Positions 7,739 to 17,474 of a DNA stretch of 44,152 nucleotides are shown here, piece after piece. The notes under the pieces are model-generated. The model had not been told where the DNA came from. It saw only the letters and a program-made list of their open reading frames with translations, and ran no database searches. The position numbers and the translations under genes were made by a program. Origin of the DNA: an uncultured Pseudovibrio sp. (GTDB taxonomy: Bacteria > Pseudomonadota > Alphaproteobacteria > Rhizobiales > Stappiaceae); NCBI GenBank assembly GCA_947502585.1, contig CANNAV010000018.1, positions 1-44,152 of the forward strand, given 5' to 3'. How positions within the stretch are numbered: position 1 is the first letter of the stretch; every line of letters starts with the position of its first letter.

Positions 7739-9136
7739 ATGTTGCGAGAAGAAACCAAAAAGACACATAGAACCGGAAAACTGACCCTCGACGAGTTACG
7801 CGAGATGGTCCGCACTGGTGAGATAGACACCGTCATTGCAGCACAGGTGGATATGCAGGGCCGCCTGATGGGCAAGCGTTTTCAGGCCCGGTTTTTTGTG
7901 AACAGTGCCTGGGAAGAGACGCACTGCTGTAACTACCTGCTTGCAACCGATATGGAGATGGCCACCCCGGATGGCTACAAGGCCACAAGCTGGGAGGCGG
8001 GATATGGCGATTACGTCATGAAGCCGGACCTTGCCACCTTGCGCGTTATTCCATGGCTGGAAGGCACCGCACTTGTTCTGTGCGATGTGCTGGACCATCG
8101 CACACGTAAAGAAGTTCCGCACTCGCCACGGGCCATTTTGAAAAGCCAGGTCGACCGCCTCGAAGGCATGGGCATGACCGCTTACATGGCAACGGAGCTG
8201 GAGTTTTTCCTGTTCAAGGAAAGCTATGAACAGGCCCATGCTAAGGGTTATCGCGGTATCTCACCAGTTTCCGCATACAATGAGGACTATCACATCTTCC
8301 AGACCACCAAGGAAGAGAACGTGATGCGTGCCATTCGGAACGGTCTTAACGGCGCCGACATTCCGGTCGAATGCTCAAAAGGTGAAGCCGATGCAGGGCA
8401 GGAAGAGATCAACGTCCGTTATTCCGATGCATTGAATATGGCTGATCGCCATTCTATCATCAAAAACGGCTGTAAAGAGATCGCATGGCAGAACGGCCAG
8501 AGCATCAGCTTTATGGCCAAGTGGCATTATGATGCTTCCGGTAGTTCCTCCCACGTCCACCAGTCCTTATGGGGTAAGGATGGCGAACCTCTGTTCTACG
8601 ATCCATCCGGCAAATACGGCATGTCCAGAGTAATGCGCCATTACCTCGCAGGTCTGTTGAAGCACGCCGGCGCAATCACCTGTTTCCTGGCGCCAAACGT
8701 CAACTCCTACAAGCGTTTTGCCGTTGGCACCTTTGCGCCAACCAAAGCCATCTGGAGCATGGACAACCGCACTGCTGGCTACCGGGTCTGTGGCGAAGGT
8801 ACCAGGGCTGTGCGCGTGGAGTGTCGTGTTGGTGGTGCAGACCTGAATCCGTATCTGTCAATGGCCGCGCTTCTGGCTGCTGGCATTGATGGCATCGAAA
8901 ACGAACTTGAGCTGGAGCCGGAGTTCCGAGGCGATGCCTACGGCGATGAAGGTGCACGCGAAATTCCGACTACACTGCGCGATGCTGCAAGCGAGATGAA
9001 GTCTTCTGAAATGCTCCGTGCGGCCTTTGGGGGCGATGTGATTGACCACTACGCTCACGCTGCCAAGGTCGAGCAGGATGAATATGACCGCCGTGTAACT
9101 GATTGGGAAGTTGCACGCGGGTTTGAACGGGCCTGA
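7739..9136 (+). CDS. Glutamine-synthetase-like gamma-glutamylamide ligase
   Basis: A 465-residue protein of the glutamine synthetase fold in the PuuA/GlnT/IpuC-like branch, which ligates glutamate to an amine using ATP. Seen are the acidic metal block TELEFFLF (about residue 153), SSSHVHQSLWG (about 265, nucleotide/glutamate His region), NSYKRF, and the arginine-rich NRTAGYRVCGEGTRAVRVECR region near 340-360. It follows the TRAP importer and precedes two oxidoreductases, the order expected when an amine is first masked by gamma-glutamylation. True glutamine synthetase is less likely because of its catabolic neighbours and divergent termini. The ATG at 7739 has a moderate upstream GGGGAACAGGT. 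Confidence 0.85.
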   Translation: MLREETKKTHRTGKLTLDELREMVRTGEIDTVIAAQVDMQGRLMGKRFQARFFVNSAWEETHCCNYLLATDMEMATPDGYKATSWEAGYGDYVMKPDLATLRVIPWLEGTALVLCDVLDHRTRKEVPHSPRAILKSQVDRLEGMGMTAYMATELEFFLFKESYEQAHAKGYRGISPVSAYNEDYHIFQTTKEENVMRAIRNGLNGADIPVECSKGEADAGQEEINVRYSDALNMADRHSIIKNGCKEIAWQNGQSISFMAKWHYDASGSSSHVHQSLWGKDGEPLFYDPSGKYGMSRVMRHYLAGLLKHAGAITCFLAPNVNSYKRFAVGTFAPTKAIWSMDNRTAGYRVCGEGTRAVRVECRVGGADLNPYLSMAALLAAGIDGIENELELEPEFRGDAYGDEGAREIPTTLRDAASEMKSSEMLRAAFGGDVIDHYAHAAKVEQDEYDRRVTDWEVARGFERA

Positions 9137-9171
9137 TGAAACCAGCCCACGCTGTGAATGATGAGTTGACC

Positions 9172-10554
9172 ATGACAAAAACACTAAAATGTATTTCGCC
9201 GATTGATGGTTCTGTTTTTGCAGAACGTCCGGTGGCAAGCCAGAAAGAAGCAGAAGCCGTCATTGCCAATGCCAAAACTGCGCAGAAAGAGTGGGCAGCT
9301 CGTCCACTCGAAGAGCGCATCAAATTGGTGATGGCTGGTGTCGCAAAGATTGGTGAACAGAACGACGAAATCGTTCCTGAACTTGCAAAAATGATGGGTC
9401 GTCCGGTGCGTTATGGCGGTGAGTTCGGCGGTTTTAGCGAGCGCGCGTCTTACATGGCAATGATCGCAGAGGAATGCCTGAAGCCGATCATCGCCGAGGA
9501 GAGCGACAGCTTTGAGCGTCGTATCGAGAAGGAGCCACATGGCGTTATATTTGTGATTGCACCATGGAACTATCCCTACATGACTGCGATCAATACGATT
9601 GCTCCGGCATTGATTGCAGGCAACGCGGTGATCCTGAAGCACGCAACCCAGACGCTTCTGGTTGGTGAGCGGATGGTGAGTGCTTTTGCTGAAGCAGGAG
9701 TTCCTGCAGAAGTGTTTCAGAACCTCTTCCTTGATCATGACACCACGTCTCACCTGATTGCAGGCCGCAACTTCGGTTTTGTCAATTTTACAGGCTCTGT
9801 TGGTGGGGGCCGCGCGATGGAAGTCGCAGCAGCGGGCACCTTCACAGGTCTTGGACTTGAACTGGGCGGTAAAGATCCGGGCTACGTGATGGATGATGCG
9901 GATGTTGATGCTGCTGCCGAAACACTTATTGACGGAGCTATGTACAACTCCGGCCAGTGTTGCTGCGGCATAGAGCGCATATACGTGCATTCTTCAAAAT
10001 ATGATGCTTTTGTGAGGAAAGCCGTTGAGGTCGTTTCCGGCTACAAGCTAGGTAACCCGCTGGAGGAAGAAACCACCATCGGTCCAATGGCAAACGTTCG
10101 CTTTGCCGATGTGGTACGCAGGCAGGTGGCGGACGCAGTTGAGCAGGGTGCAAAGCCTGTGATTGATGCAAGCCTCTTCCCGGAGGATGATGGCGGTGCT
10201 TATCTTGCACCACAGATTCTGGTGGATGTGAACCATGAGATGGATGTGATGCGCGAAGAGAGCTTCGGCCCTGTTGTTGGCATCATGAAAGTGGAGAGCG
10301 ACGAAGAAGCGCTCCGCCTCATGAACGACAGTCATTACGGACTGACGGCGTCTCTATGGACACAGGATTCTGCACGGGCCGCAAAGCTTGGTGCCCAGAT
10401 CGAGACCGGGACTGTGTTCATGAACCGCGCTGATTATCTGGATCCAGCCCTGTGCTGGACAGGCTGCAAAAACACTGGTCGCGGTGGTGCTCTGTCTGAG
10501 ATCGGCTACCAGAACCTGACCCGTCCAAAGTCGTATCATCTTAAAAAGGCATAG
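9172..10554 (+). CDS. NAD(P)-dependent aldehyde dehydrogenase
   Basis: A 460-residue ALDH. Seen are the nucleotide-binding region VIAPWNYPYMTAINTIAPAL (about residue 130), the general-base Glu in LELGGKDPGYV (about 230), the catalytic Cys in NSGQCCCGIERIY (about 263) and ESFGPVVGI near 360. It would oxidise the aldehyde made by the neighbouring alcohol dehydrogenase to an acid. An ATG at 9136 overlapping the ligase stop would add 12 residues; I prefer 9172, where homology begins (MTKTLKCISPIDG). The last codons lie 4 bases from the next gene. Confidence 0.92.
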   Translation: MTKTLKCISPIDGSVFAERPVASQKEAEAVIANAKTAQKEWAARPLEERIKLVMAGVAKIGEQNDEIVPELAKMMGRPVRYGGEFGGFSERASYMAMIAEECLKPIIAEESDSFERRIEKEPHGVIFVIAPWNYPYMTAINTIAPALIAGNAVILKHATQTLLVGERMVSAFAEAGVPAEVFQNLFLDHDTTSHLIAGRNFGFVNFTGSVGGGRAMEVAAAGTFTGLGLELGGKDPGYVMDDADVDAAAETLIDGAMYNSGQCCCGIERIYVHSSKYDAFVRKAVEVVSGYKLGNPLEEETTIGPMANVRFADVVRRQVADAVEQGAKPVIDASLFPEDDGGAYLAPQILVDVNHEMDVMREESFGPVVGIMKVESDEEALRLMNDSHYGLTASLWTQDSARAAKLGAQIETGTVFMNRADYLDPALCWTGCKNTGRGGALSEIGYQNLTRPKSYHLKKA

Positions 10555-10558
10555 AAAA

Positions 10559-11722
10559 ATGACTCTGACAGCAAACTGGAGCTACCCGACCTCCATCCGC
10601 TTTGGTGCCGGACGCATTAAGGAGCTGGCCGACGCGTGTGCTGCTGCTGGTATCAGGAAGCCGCTGCTTGTAACCGACAAAGGCCTTGCAAACCTGCCAG
10701 TCACAGCCAGCAGTTTGGATGTGATGGAAGAGGCTGGTCTTGGCCGTGCCATGTTCTGTGAGGTTGATCCCAACCCAACAGAGGTCAATCTGGAAGCAGG
10801 AGTTGCAGCCTTCAACGCTGGTGGTCACGACGGTGTGATTGCCTTTGGTGGAGGATCAGGCCTGGACCTTGGCAAGCTGATCGCCTTCATGGCAGGCCAA
10901 ACACGACCCGTATGGGATTTTGAGGACATCGGCGACTGGTGGACACGGGCTGATGCGGATGCGATCTATCCGAACATCGCTGTTCCAACAACAGCTGGCA
11001 CCGGCTCTGAAGTTGGCCGTGCAAGTGTGATCACCAATTCTGAGAGCCACGTAAAGAAGATCATCTTCCACCCGAAGATTCTTCCAGGCGTTGTGATTTG
11101 TGACCCGGAGCTGACTGTTGGTATGCCGAAAATGATCACTGTTGGTACTGGCATCGATGCATTCGTACACTGTCTTGAAGCTTACAGCTCTCCACATTAC
11201 CATCCAATGTCTCAGGGCATCGCGCTGGAAGGCATGCGCCTTGTGAAGGAAAATCTACCGAAAGTCATTGAAAATCCAGAGGATATCGAAGCTCGAGGTC
11301 ATATGATGAGTGCCGCTGCCATGGGTGCGGTCGCATTCCAGAAAGGCCTGGGTGGTATTCACGCGCTGGCGCACCCGGTTGGTGCGGTTTACAACACACA
11401 TCACGGCCTGACCAATGCTGTGATCATGCCAGCTTTACTCAAGTTCAATCGCGCTGCGATTGAGGAGCGCATCGAAAAACTGGCGGCTTATCTGGATATT
11501 CCCGGCGGGTTCGACGGTTTTTTTGACTTTGTGATGAAGATGCGGTCAGACATGGGCGTTCCGAATACCCTTGCTGAGCTTGGTGTGGGCACAGACAAGA
11601 TAGATGTGCTTGCGGAAGAGGCGGTGAAGGATCCAAGTGCTGGTGGCAACCCGGTCGGGTTTACGCCGGAGGCCGCGAAAGCTCTGCTCATTGAGGCTAT
11701 CGGAAATCCGGTTTCTACCTGA
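10559..11722 (+). CDS. Iron-containing alcohol dehydrogenase
   Basis: A 387-residue group III Fe-ADH. Cofactor motif GGGSGLDLGK is at about residues 98-107, followed by PTTAGTGSEVGRASVI. The metal ligands appear as Asp and His in GIDAFVHCLEAY (about 198-210) and two His in GGIHALAHPVGAVYNTHHG (about 262-280). It oxidises a primary alcohol to the aldehyde used by the preceding ALDH. It is the last gene of the operon and is followed by a rho-independent terminator. Confidence 0.93.
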   Translation: MTLTANWSYPTSIRFGAGRIKELADACAAAGIRKPLLVTDKGLANLPVTASSLDVMEEAGLGRAMFCEVDPNPTEVNLEAGVAAFNAGGHDGVIAFGGGSGLDLGKLIAFMAGQTRPVWDFEDIGDWWTRADADAIYPNIAVPTTAGTGSEVGRASVITNSESHVKKIIFHPKILPGVVICDPELTVGMPKMITVGTGIDAFVHCLEAYSSPHYHPMSQGIALEGMRLVKENLPKVIENPEDIEARGHMMSAAAMGAVAFQKGLGGIHALAHPVGAVYNTHHGLTNAVIMPALLKFNRAAIEERIEKLAAYLDIPGGFDGFFDFVMKMRSDMGVPNTLAELGVGTDKIDVLAEEAVKDPSAGGNPVGFTPEAAKALLIEAIGNPVST

Positions 11723-11748
11723 TTTTTCAGTAACTTGCAATTAATAAA

Positions 11749-11781
11749 CCCCGCAGGAGCTCTGGCTTTGCGGGGCTTTTT
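11749..11781 (+). terminator. Rho-independent terminator closing the TRAP/glutamylation operon
   Basis: The stem is CCCCGC (11749-11754) with GCGGGG (11770-11775), followed by CTTTTT. It lies 27 bases past the Fe-ADH stop. On the opposite strand the stem is followed by TTTATTAATT, so it may also stop the convergent peptidase transcript. Confidence 0.8.
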
Positions 11782-11800
11782 CAGGACTGATAATCCGTGA

Positions 11801-13606
11801 TTACTCCGGCAGTTCACTGCAACTTATAAGGTAGTCGTAAGCATCCGGGCTTAGCTCCGGGGCAAGGACCCGTTTCAAATCAGTATTGTAATCGCCGAGC
11901 CACTTTATTTCTGCCCGTGTCAGATCGACCATGTTGAGCATTTGCGGCTCAATGGGGATATAACAAAGGTTCCTGAAAGCCAGGAAACCATCCTCTTCCT
12001 CTACGATTTCGAAGAGGTTTTCAATTCGGATACCATATTGATCTGCAACGTAATATCCCGGTTCAATGGACATCACCATGCCGGCAACAAGGTCCACCGG
12101 ATTGTAGGGTTTCCCGATGCGTTGTGGTTGTTCATGAACGGAGAGGAAATGCCCTATACCGTGACCGGTACCATGATCATAATCGAGTCCCAGATCCCAA
12201 AGGGGGCGACGAGCGAATCCGTCGATGTGATGACCTTGAGTGCCTTTCGGGAAACGCAGAGAAGCCAGTGCTACAAAGCCTTTGAAAACAGCGGTGTAGG
12301 CGGCTCTGAACTCTTCAGATGTTTCTGAAAAGGCAAAGGTACGCGTGGCGTCCGTTGTGCCATCTATATATTGACCACCGGAATCCAGCAGATATGTGTA
12401 CTCGGGAAGGATCGCTGTATTGGACGCTTCAGTGGCAGAATAGTGGCACATTGCAGCGTTGCCTGCTGCAGCAGAAATGCTCCTGAAGCTTGGATATACA
12501 AAGTCTTTCTGACGTTTGCGTTCCGTCAGGATGCGTTCTTCCGCTTCCAGCTCGTGCACCGGATCACCTGCTTCTGCTCTCTGCGGAACCTCCCGTTTCA
12601 GCCAGGCAGAAAATTCGGTCCATGCGATCCCATCGCGTAGGTGGCAGTTTCTCAAGCCCTTGAGTTCAATGGTATTTTTCTTAGCCTTGGTGAGTGTGAT
12701 CACGCCTTGTTCCAGAACAGGAACACCACCAGCGGCCTGAACAGCAAGGCGGGTAGCAACGGGGGAGAACAATGGGTCGATCAGAACCTGCGTTCCTTGC
12801 CCGGTCATTTTTCTCAGTGAACTGATAAAGCCGGAAGGATCAGCGGGCTCTACATCCTCCAGCTCATACTCATCCAGGCTATTGGAAAGCTTGCGGGAAT
12901 CCACGAACCAGTTGGCGGAGCCATCATCCTTCAGGAGCAGGAAGGAGTGTGGGATCGGGTTGAACTCAACGTCATCAGCGCGAACATTCAAAAGCCAGGC
13001 TATGTTGTCAGGTTGGGTCTCCACCAGCATCTTTGCGCCTTTGTGTTTCAGATGCGCTGCAATCTCCTGGCGTTTCTTCAGACTGGTTTTACCAGCTTTT
13101 TCAAGGGAGTACGGTGTAATTGGAGAGAGTGGCCTTTCTGGCTGATCAGACCAGACTGCGTCGATGATGTTGCTGGTGGTTGCGACCAATGCAGCGCCTG
13201 CGCCATTGGCTCCACCAGCAAAGCGATCCCACCAAATTGAGGGGATAAGCATCGGATCAACGCCGATTTGCTGGCCTGCCTTCATATTGGCAGAAATCCA
13301 GGTTTCCAATGGTTCATCAATGATATGCCGGTACGAGAAGAACTCACTGCTGCATTGGCAGCGCACCTGAACGGTATAGCGGCCATCAACGAACATAACC
13401 GCTTGATCTGCTGTTATAATTGCCAGGCCAGCGGAGCCTGTGAAGCCGGTTGCCCATGCTAGACGCTCATCATGCGGGGCGCAATATTCCCCCTGATGCT
13501 CATCAAAACGCGGTATAATAACTGCATCCAATGAATTGCGCTTCAGCGCGTCTCGTATGCGGTTTAAACGGTCTGATGTTCTCGTAAATATCTGATTTTC
13601 TGCCAT
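11801..13606 (-). CDS. pepP: Xaa-Pro aminopeptidase (M24B, aminopeptidase P family)
   Basis: About 601 residues. It has two creatinase-type N-terminal domains (APHDERLAWATGFTGSAG near residue 40; VDGRYTVQV) and a C-terminal pita-bread metallopeptidase domain. The dinuclear metal ligands are visible: Asp in LLDSGGQYIDGTTDATR, His in GTGHGIGHFLSVHE, Glu in MSIEPGYY and Glu in IRIENLF. It removes N-terminal residues preceding proline, in the cytosol. I chose ATG 13606 (MAENQIF), which drops 20 non-homologous residues. It is the last gene of the peptide-importer operon, 26 bases after dppF, so it probably processes imported proline peptides. Confidence 0.92.
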   Translation of the reverse strand: MAENQIFTRTSDRLNRIRDALKRNSLDAVIIPRFDEHQGEYCAPHDERLAWATGFTGSAGLAIITADQAVMFVDGRYTVQVRCQCSSEFFSYRHIIDEPLETWISANMKAGQQIGVDPMLIPSIWWDRFAGGANGAGAALVATTSNIIDAVWSDQPERPLSPITPYSLEKAGKTSLKKRQEIAAHLKHKGAKMLVETQPDNIAWLLNVRADDVEFNPIPHSFLLLKDDGSANWFVDSRKLSNSLDEYELEDVEPADPSGFISSLRKMTGQGTQVLIDPLFSPVATRLAVQAAGGVPVLEQGVITLTKAKKNTIELKGLRNCHLRDGIAWTEFSAWLKREVPQRAEAGDPVHELEAEERILTERKRQKDFVYPSFRSISAAAGNAAMCHYSATEASNTAILPEYTYLLDSGGQYIDGTTDATRTFAFSETSEEFRAAYTAVFKGFVALASLRFPKGTQGHHIDGFARRPLWDLGLDYDHGTGHGIGHFLSVHEQPQRIGKPYNPVDLVAGMVMSIEPGYYVADQYGIRIENLFEIVEEEDGFLAFRNLCYIPIEPQMLNMVDLTRAEIKWLGDYNTDLKRVLAPELSPDAYDYLISCSELPE

Positions 13607-13632
13607 TTTCAGCTCTGTTATGTGATGGGAGT

Positions 13633-14634
13633 TTATGTGGAAAGAAGAGCCTGGGCATGATGACAAGCCACTTTACCAGGCACGTCCAATGCCTTTAATC
13701 CGGGACTCTCACGTTGACATCGCCCAGAGGCATGGGGACATCTTGCATGGAACGCGCAGCCGGTCGGCACGTTGAGCGGACTTGGCAGTTCGCCTGATAT
13801 GGAAGGTCGGGTATGGCGTTTATCCGGATCAAGAGAAGGGGCTGCTGCCAGAAGAGCTTTGGAGTAAGGGTGTATTGGGGCATTGAAGAGCTGTTCGGAT
13901 TCCCCGATCTCAACAATCGAACCCAGATAAATCACCGCAACCCTGTGGGAGACATGGCGGACAAGTCTGAGGTCATGCGCGACGAACAGGATGGTTAACC
14001 CAAGTTTTTCCTGGAGTTCCAGCAACAGGTTCACCACCTGCGCCTGCACGGATACATCCAGAGCCGACACCAGCTCATCTGCAATCAACACCTCCGGCTC
14101 AACCGATAAAGCGCGTGCAATTGCAATGCGCTGGCGTTGTCCTCCTGAAAACTCATAGGGGAGCTTATCCGCGGCATCCTGAGGCAGACGCACCAGATTG
14201 AGCAGCTCTGTAATGCGGCCTTTGATCTGCTCAGGTGGCCGCATGTTGTGAACGCGCAGCGCTTCAGTGAGCACCTGGCGCACGGTCATACGGGGATTGA
14301 GGGAGGAATACGGGTCCTGAAACATCATCTGGACCTTGCGGTTATACTCCCTCAAAGCACTGGCATCTTTGGCAGCAACCTCTTGTCCATCATAGCGGAT
14401 GGTGCCTTTGTCTGCCTCATAAAGACGGGCCAGACAGCGGGCTAAAGTGGACTTTCCACAGCCTGATTCACCAACAATGCCAAGGGTTTCACCACGTTTC
14501 ACCTCAAGGCTCACCCCATTGAGGGCTTTGACTTTGCGTTGTTGTGTGCGTCGAATTGCGTCGAAAAGGTTTTTTTTGAGCGAAAAGTGCAAATGAAGGT
14601 CTTCAACTTCCAGAACCGGAGCTTCACAGGTCAT
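13633..14634 (-). CDS. dppF: Peptide ABC transporter ATP-binding protein (DppF/OppF type)
   Basis: A 333-residue ABC ATPase with Walker A GESGCGKST (about residue 55), signature FSGGQRQRIAIARAL (about 164), Walker B VLIADELVSALD and H-loop VAHDLRLVRHVSH. The C-terminal oligopeptide-transporter extension carries Cys residues (CAFHARCPHASGRC) that are common in OppD/OppF proteins. The signature phrase DELVSALDVSVQAQ is typical of the F subunit. The ATG overlaps the dppD stop (ATGA). Confidence 0.92.
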   Translation of the reverse strand: MTCEAPVLEVEDLHLHFSLKKNLFDAIRRTQQRKVKALNGVSLEVKRGETLGIVGESGCGKSTLARCLARLYEADKGTIRYDGQEVAAKDASALREYNRKVQMMFQDPYSSLNPRMTVRQVLTEALRVHNMRPPEQIKGRITELLNLVRLPQDAADKLPYEFSGGQRQRIAIARALSVEPEVLIADELVSALDVSVQAQVVNLLLELQEKLGLTILFVAHDLRLVRHVSHRVAVIYLGSIVEIGESEQLFNAPIHPYSKALLAAAPSLDPDKRHTRPSISGELPSPLNVPTGCAFHARCPHASGRCQRESPGLKALDVPGKVACHHAQALLST

Positions 14635-15629
14635 GCAGATACCTCCTCACCTGCAACCTCAGGGAAATGACAGGCAGATGAAATTTGTTCACCAATTTCA
14701 GACAGAGGTGGCCTGTTGCCAAGACATATATCCTCCACCATGTGGCAGCGCGGCGCGAAGGCGCATCCTTTGGGCAGAGCATCCAGAGCAGGCGGAGTGC
14801 CCGGCACGGAATAGAGCGGTGTACGCGGTGGTACGCTCTCCGGCACCGATTTGAGCAGCCCCAGTGTGTAAGGGTGCCTGGGACGTTTCAGGACATCGCG
14901 AACAGAACCGGTTTCGACCAGACGACCAGCGTACATCACTGCCACGCGGTCACAGGTTTGCGCTACGACCCCCAGATCATGGGTCACCAGTACAATCGCC
15001 ATGTTGAGGTTCTTGGCCAGCGACAACAGCAGCTGCAGGATCTGATCCTGAATGGTGACATCAAGCGCGGTGGTCGGCTCATCCGCCAGCAACAGCTCTG
15101 GACAGGAGGCGAGTGCAATAGCGATCATGACGCGCTGACGCATGCCGCCGGAGAACTGGTGCGGAAAGTCCCTGAGCCGGGAGGAGGCGCCGGGAATACC
15201 CACCGTATCAAGCAGTTCAATGGCCCGTGCCTTGCGGGCAGGGCGGTCCAGATCTGTGTGGGCTTTCAGGTTCTCCTCAATCTGCAAACCAACAGTGAGC
15301 AGCGGGTTGAGCGAAGTCATCGGCTCCTGAAAGATCATGGAGATCTGACTGCCACGAACACACTGCAGTTGCTTGTCTGTACGGGTGAGCAGATCCTCTC
15401 CCTTCCAGTAGACGTTGCCTTCCACCGTGCCATAGTCACGGGCAAGACCGATAATGGAACGTAAACTGATGGATTTGCCGGAGCCACTTTCGCCCACCAG
15501 CCCAAGCACCTCACCGGCGTGTACATCGAAGGAAATACCATCAACAGCACGCAGAGCGCGGCCATTGCGGTAAAAGGTGGTGGTGAGGTCGCGAACCTGT
15601 AACAGGCTTTTGTTTTGGCTGGTCATCAT
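14631..15629 (-). CDS. dppD: Peptide ABC transporter ATP-binding protein (DppD/OppD type)
   Basis: About 332 residues from the ATG at 15629, which overlaps the dppC stop; longer upstream readings only translate dppC in another frame. Walker A GESGSGKS, signature FSGGMRQRVMIAIAL, Walker B LLLADEPTTALD and switch His in VTHDLGVVAQ are all present. The C-terminal Cys cluster CAFAPRCHMVEDIC is typical of OppD-like ATPases. It forms the ATPase heterodimer with DppF. Confidence 0.92.
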   Translation of the reverse strand: MMTSQNKSLLQVRDLTTTFYRNGRALRAVDGISFDVHAGEVLGLVGESGSGKSISLRSIIGLARDYGTVEGNVYWKGEDLLTRTDKQLQCVRGSQISMIFQEPMTSLNPLLTVGLQIEENLKAHTDLDRPARKARAIELLDTVGIPGASSRLRDFPHQFSGGMRQRVMIAIALASCPELLLADEPTTALDVTIQDQILQLLLSLAKNLNMAIVLVTHDLGVVAQTCDRVAVMYAGRLVETGSVRDVLKRPRHPYTLGLLKSVPESVPPRTPLYSVPGTPPALDALPKGCAFAPRCHMVEDICLGNRPPLSEIGEQISSACHFPEVAGEEVSA

Positions 15630-16501
15630 GCTGCCCCCCGTGGTCTGAGAACATCGGCAATACTGTCTCCCACAAGTGAGAAGCCAAGCCCCGTCAGAAC
15701 AATGGCAATGCCCGGCATCAGGCTCATCCACCATGCGGTGGTTATGAAGTTGCGACCTTCTGCGATGAGAACACCCCATTCTGCCTGTGGTGGCTGTGCA
15801 CCGAGGCCGAGATAGCCAAGTGAAGAGCCGAGCAGGATGGCAAGGGCCATGTCTGTCATCCAGAAGGTGATGAGTGGTGTCATCGCATTGGGCAGCAGAT
15901 GGCGGAAGATAATGCGAGTGGAGGAATAGCCCATCACCCGTCCGGCTGAGGCATAGTCACTCGTCATCTGCGTCATGATTTCAGCACGGGTGAGGCGGGC
16001 ATAATAAACCCACTGTACCAGCGTCACTGCCACATACATGTTGGTCAGTCCCGGTCCCAGAACCGCAACCACTGCAATGACCAGTACCAGAAACGGAAAG
16101 GTAATGGTCACATCTGCCACACGGCCAAAAATCACGTCAGCAATGCCACCGTGATAGGCAACCAGCGACCCAGCCACCACACCAATGACCATGGCAAAGA
16201 AGGTGGCGAAAAACGCGATTTGCATATCAACCTGATAGGCCCAGATTACTCGGGAAAGCGTGTCGCGGCCCAGATTGTCGGTGCCAAACGGATGTGCCCG
16301 GCCTGGTGGTTGCTTGATTGCCGTAAAGTCAAAGGCATTGGGATCATACGGCGCAAACGCCCATGGGAATACGGCAAGAATGATGGAACAAGACAGAATG
16401 AAGAAGCCCAGAAGGAAACCAGGGCGCAGCAGGGCTTTGACCCGCGGATTGAGCTTTTTCTTTTTCTGCGTGGTGATTTGAAGAGTATCGGGCAGGGTCA
16501 T
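15626..16501 (-). CDS. dppC: Peptide ABC transporter permease (DppC/OppC type)
   Basis: A 291-residue inner-membrane permease with one N-terminal helix (GFLLGFFILSCSIILAVFPW), the family motif HPFGTDNLGRDTLSRVIWA and the ATPase-contact EAA-like segment around AGRVMGYSSTRIIFRHLLPN. About six membrane spans. It overlaps dppB and dppD by 4 bases on each side. Confidence 0.93.
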   Translation of the reverse strand: MTLPDTLQITTQKKKKLNPRVKALLRPGFLLGFFILSCSIILAVFPWAFAPYDPNAFDFTAIKQPPGRAHPFGTDNLGRDTLSRVIWAYQVDMQIAFFATFFAMVIGVVAGSLVAYHGGIADVIFGRVADVTITFPFLVLVIAVVAVLGPGLTNMYVAVTLVQWVYYARLTRAEIMTQMTSDYASAGRVMGYSSTRIIFRHLLPNAMTPLITFWMTDMALAILLGSSLGYLGLGAQPPQAEWGVLIAEGRNFITTAWWMSLMPGIAIVLTGLGFSLVGDSIADVLRPRGAA

Positions 16502-17439
16502 GACAGGCGCAACCTCGGGTCAAGCCATGCCTGCACCATGTCGGTGAACAGGAAGACAAGAGAAACCATAACGGCAAAAGTAAGCGTGAGGCCCTGAATG
16601 AGCGGATAGTCGCGGGCAAAGATAGCCTCCAGCATCAAGCGGCCGAGACCAGGAACAGCGAACACGGTCTCCGTCACCAGCGTACCACTCATGAGCGCCC
16701 CGATAGAAAGGCCAAGCAGAGTGACAGTAGAAATCATCGCATTGCGCAGAACATGACGGCCTAAAATAACGCTGCGGGACAAGCCTTTGGAACGCGCAAA
16801 CTGCACATAGTCTGCATCCAGTACCTCAATTACCGCAGAGCGCAGGTTCCGCATGATAATGGCAGATGTGTAAAGTGCGACCGTTAGCGCAGGCAAGATC
16901 AGGTGATGTAAGCGCTGCAAAAAGGTGGCGCCGTATCCGCCTACCGGAAACAGCCCCAGAGAGGCTGCAAGGAAGGTGAGCAACAACAGGCCGATGTAAA
17001 ACACGGGTGTCGAAAGCCCGATCTGAAAACCGGTGCGAATGGCAATGTCGAGTCCGCCATTTTTATTCAGTGCGGCAACGAAAGCCAACGGGCCGGCAAT
17101 GAGAATGGAAAGGCAAACGGCATAGAGGGTGAGGAAGGCCGTGACCGGGATACGTTCTGCAATAACTTCCAGAACAGGTGCCTTGAGAAGAATGGACGTG
17201 CCCATATCTCCGCTCAGGGTGTTCTTTACAAAATAGAGAAACTGCATAACAAGCGGTTCATTAAGGCCGAGTTTCTGGCGGATGAGTTCCAGTTGTGCTT
17301 CTGTGGCTTTGGCATCGGCCATGGCAATGGCCGGATCCCCTGGCAGCATACGTACCAGCAAAAAGATAACGACCATCACAAGAAGAAAGGTCGGAATAAT
17401 CTGCATCAGGCGTGATACCAGATAGGAAAGTGACGACAT
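16498..17439 (-). CDS. dppB: Peptide ABC transporter permease (DppB/OppB type)
   Basis: A 313-residue permease starting with the typical YLVSRLMQIIPTFLLVM helix, then MLPGDPA, and the EAA-type loop QFARSKGLSRSVILGRHVLRN. About six membrane spans. Separated from dppA by a 93-base gap containing a strong hairpin. Confidence 0.93.
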   Translation of the reverse strand: MSSLSYLVSRLMQIIPTFLLVMVVIFLLVRMLPGDPAIAMADAKATEAQLELIRQKLGLNEPLVMQFLYFVKNTLSGDMGTSILLKAPVLEVIAERIPVTAFLTLYAVCLSILIAGPLAFVAALNKNGGLDIAIRTGFQIGLSTPVFYIGLLLLTFLAASLGLFPVGGYGATFLQRLHHLILPALTVALYTSAIIMRNLRSAVIEVLDADYVQFARSKGLSRSVILGRHVLRNAMISTVTLLGLSIGALMSGTLVTETVFAVPGLGRLMLEAIFARDYPLIQGLTLTFAVMVSLVFLFTDMVQAWLDPRLRLS

Positions 17440-17474
17440 TCCTCAATCCTGAACGGAATTTTACTGAAGAGACA

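Noticed and set aside
9184..9990. Minus-strand 268-residue open frame
   Set aside because: Antisense to the aldehyde dehydrogenase, Cys/His-rich without pattern; a shadow.
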